A DNA stretch of 21,535 bases from the NCBI GenBank assembly GCA_964577145.1, contig CAZNXM010000028.1:1-21535 (forward strand), given 5' to 3'. The DNA is from MGIIa-K1 sp964577145. GTDB lineage: Archaea > Thermoplasmatota > Poseidoniia > Poseidoniales > Poseidoniaceae. Positions 21,404 through 21,535 of the stretch are shown piece after piece (position 1 is the first letter of the stretch; every line of letters starts with the position of its first letter). A program made the position numbers and the translations under genes. The notes below the pieces were generated by a model. The model searched no databases. It had not been told where the DNA came from and saw nothing but the letters and a program-made list of their open reading frames with translations.

Positions 21404-21535
21404 ACGGTTACGGTAGACAGCAGCCATCATTACTGCTCCAACTGCAGTAACTAGCAAGAAACCAGGTTGCTCTTCACTTGCAGGCATTGTCTCATTTACT
21501 TGGAAATCTGTAGCCCATGAGGATTCATCAATTGG
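21374..21535 (-). CDS. C-terminus of a surface protein with PGF-CTERM-like tail, cut by window
   Basis: The minus-strand frame is open from the end of the window for 53 codons to TGA at 21374-21376. It ends with PASEEQPGFLLVTAVGAVMM, then a short basic patch (YRNR) and an acidic end. This order, PGF then a hydrophobic helix then Arg, is that of the archaeal PGF-CTERM signal, which archaeosortase removes while the protein is lipid-anchored. The final SEDGEDGIE extends past the basic patch, longer than usual, so a simple C-terminal membrane anchor is the alternative. It overlaps hisS by 30 bp. The rest lies outside the window. Confidence 0.7.
   Translation of the reverse strand, partial: PIDESSWATDFQVNETMPASEEQPGFLLVTAVGAVMMAAVYRNRSEDGEDGIE

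Noticed and set aside
1..21535. Defence island, prophage, transposon or CRISPR system
   Set aside because: No integrase, transposase, cas, restriction or phage structural motif was seen; the window is mostly housekeeping and envelope genes.

Overview
The window looks like a piece of a marine archaeal genome, most probably Marine Group II (Candidatus Poseidoniales, Thermoplasmatota). The archaeal signs are direct: a secE-spt5-L11-L1-P0-P1 cluster of archaeal type, stalk proteins P0 and P1 ending in the same acidic tail, GAGGTG ribosome binding sites, TTAAAT TATA-like boxes, a DUF354 protein, and a truncated C-terminus resembling a PGF-CTERM sorting tail. The group assignment is inference from gene content (exported M14 peptidase, bacterial-type RNase R and SLC6-type symporter). 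A run of 100 Ns marks a scaffold gap, as expected for a metagenome or single-cell assembly.

Layout. 2-496: 3' part of a histidine-rich four-helix membrane protein. 505-3431 (-): DnaJ-family co-chaperone, then an RNase II/R exonuclease, translationally coupled. 3543-7172 (+): secE, an Spt5 with an extra N-terminal Nudix-like domain, an L11 made only of the C-terminal domain, then L1, P0 (L10) and P1 (L12). 7257-7958: a gene interrupted by the gap and a small unknown protein. 8006-8683 (+): a membrane-anchored acidic surface protein. 8684-10676 (-): RidA, a small membrane protein and a phosphohexomutase. 10733-11656 (+): a DUF354 GT-B-like protein. 11658-13236 (-): uppS, a Nudix hydrolase and a DUF4190-like membrane protein. 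13308-14345 (+): an unrecognised membrane protein. 14333-15418 (-): MscS channel. 15546-20017 (+): secreted M14 carboxypeptidase, SLC6-type Na+ symporter and an acidic membrane-anchored protein. 20084-21403 (+): hisS. 21374-21535 (-): C-terminus of a surface protein.

How the genes fit together. The central cluster joins protein export (SecE), transcription elongation (Spt5) and the ribosomal stalk and L1 arm. The peptidase and symporter overlap by ATGA, which suggests coupled extracellular peptide digestion and uptake of the released amino acids. UppS and the phosphohexomutase would supply lipid-carrier and sugar precursors for glycosylation.

The two most unusual observations lie side by side. 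The Spt5 protein is about twice the usual archaeal length because of a Nudix-like N-terminal domain with a degraded catalytic motif. The next gene encodes an L11 that starts at the interdomain linker, with a TATA box, a ribosome binding site and an in-frame upstream stop that all argue against a missed start. No tRNA, rRNA, CRISPR array or insertion sequence was seen.
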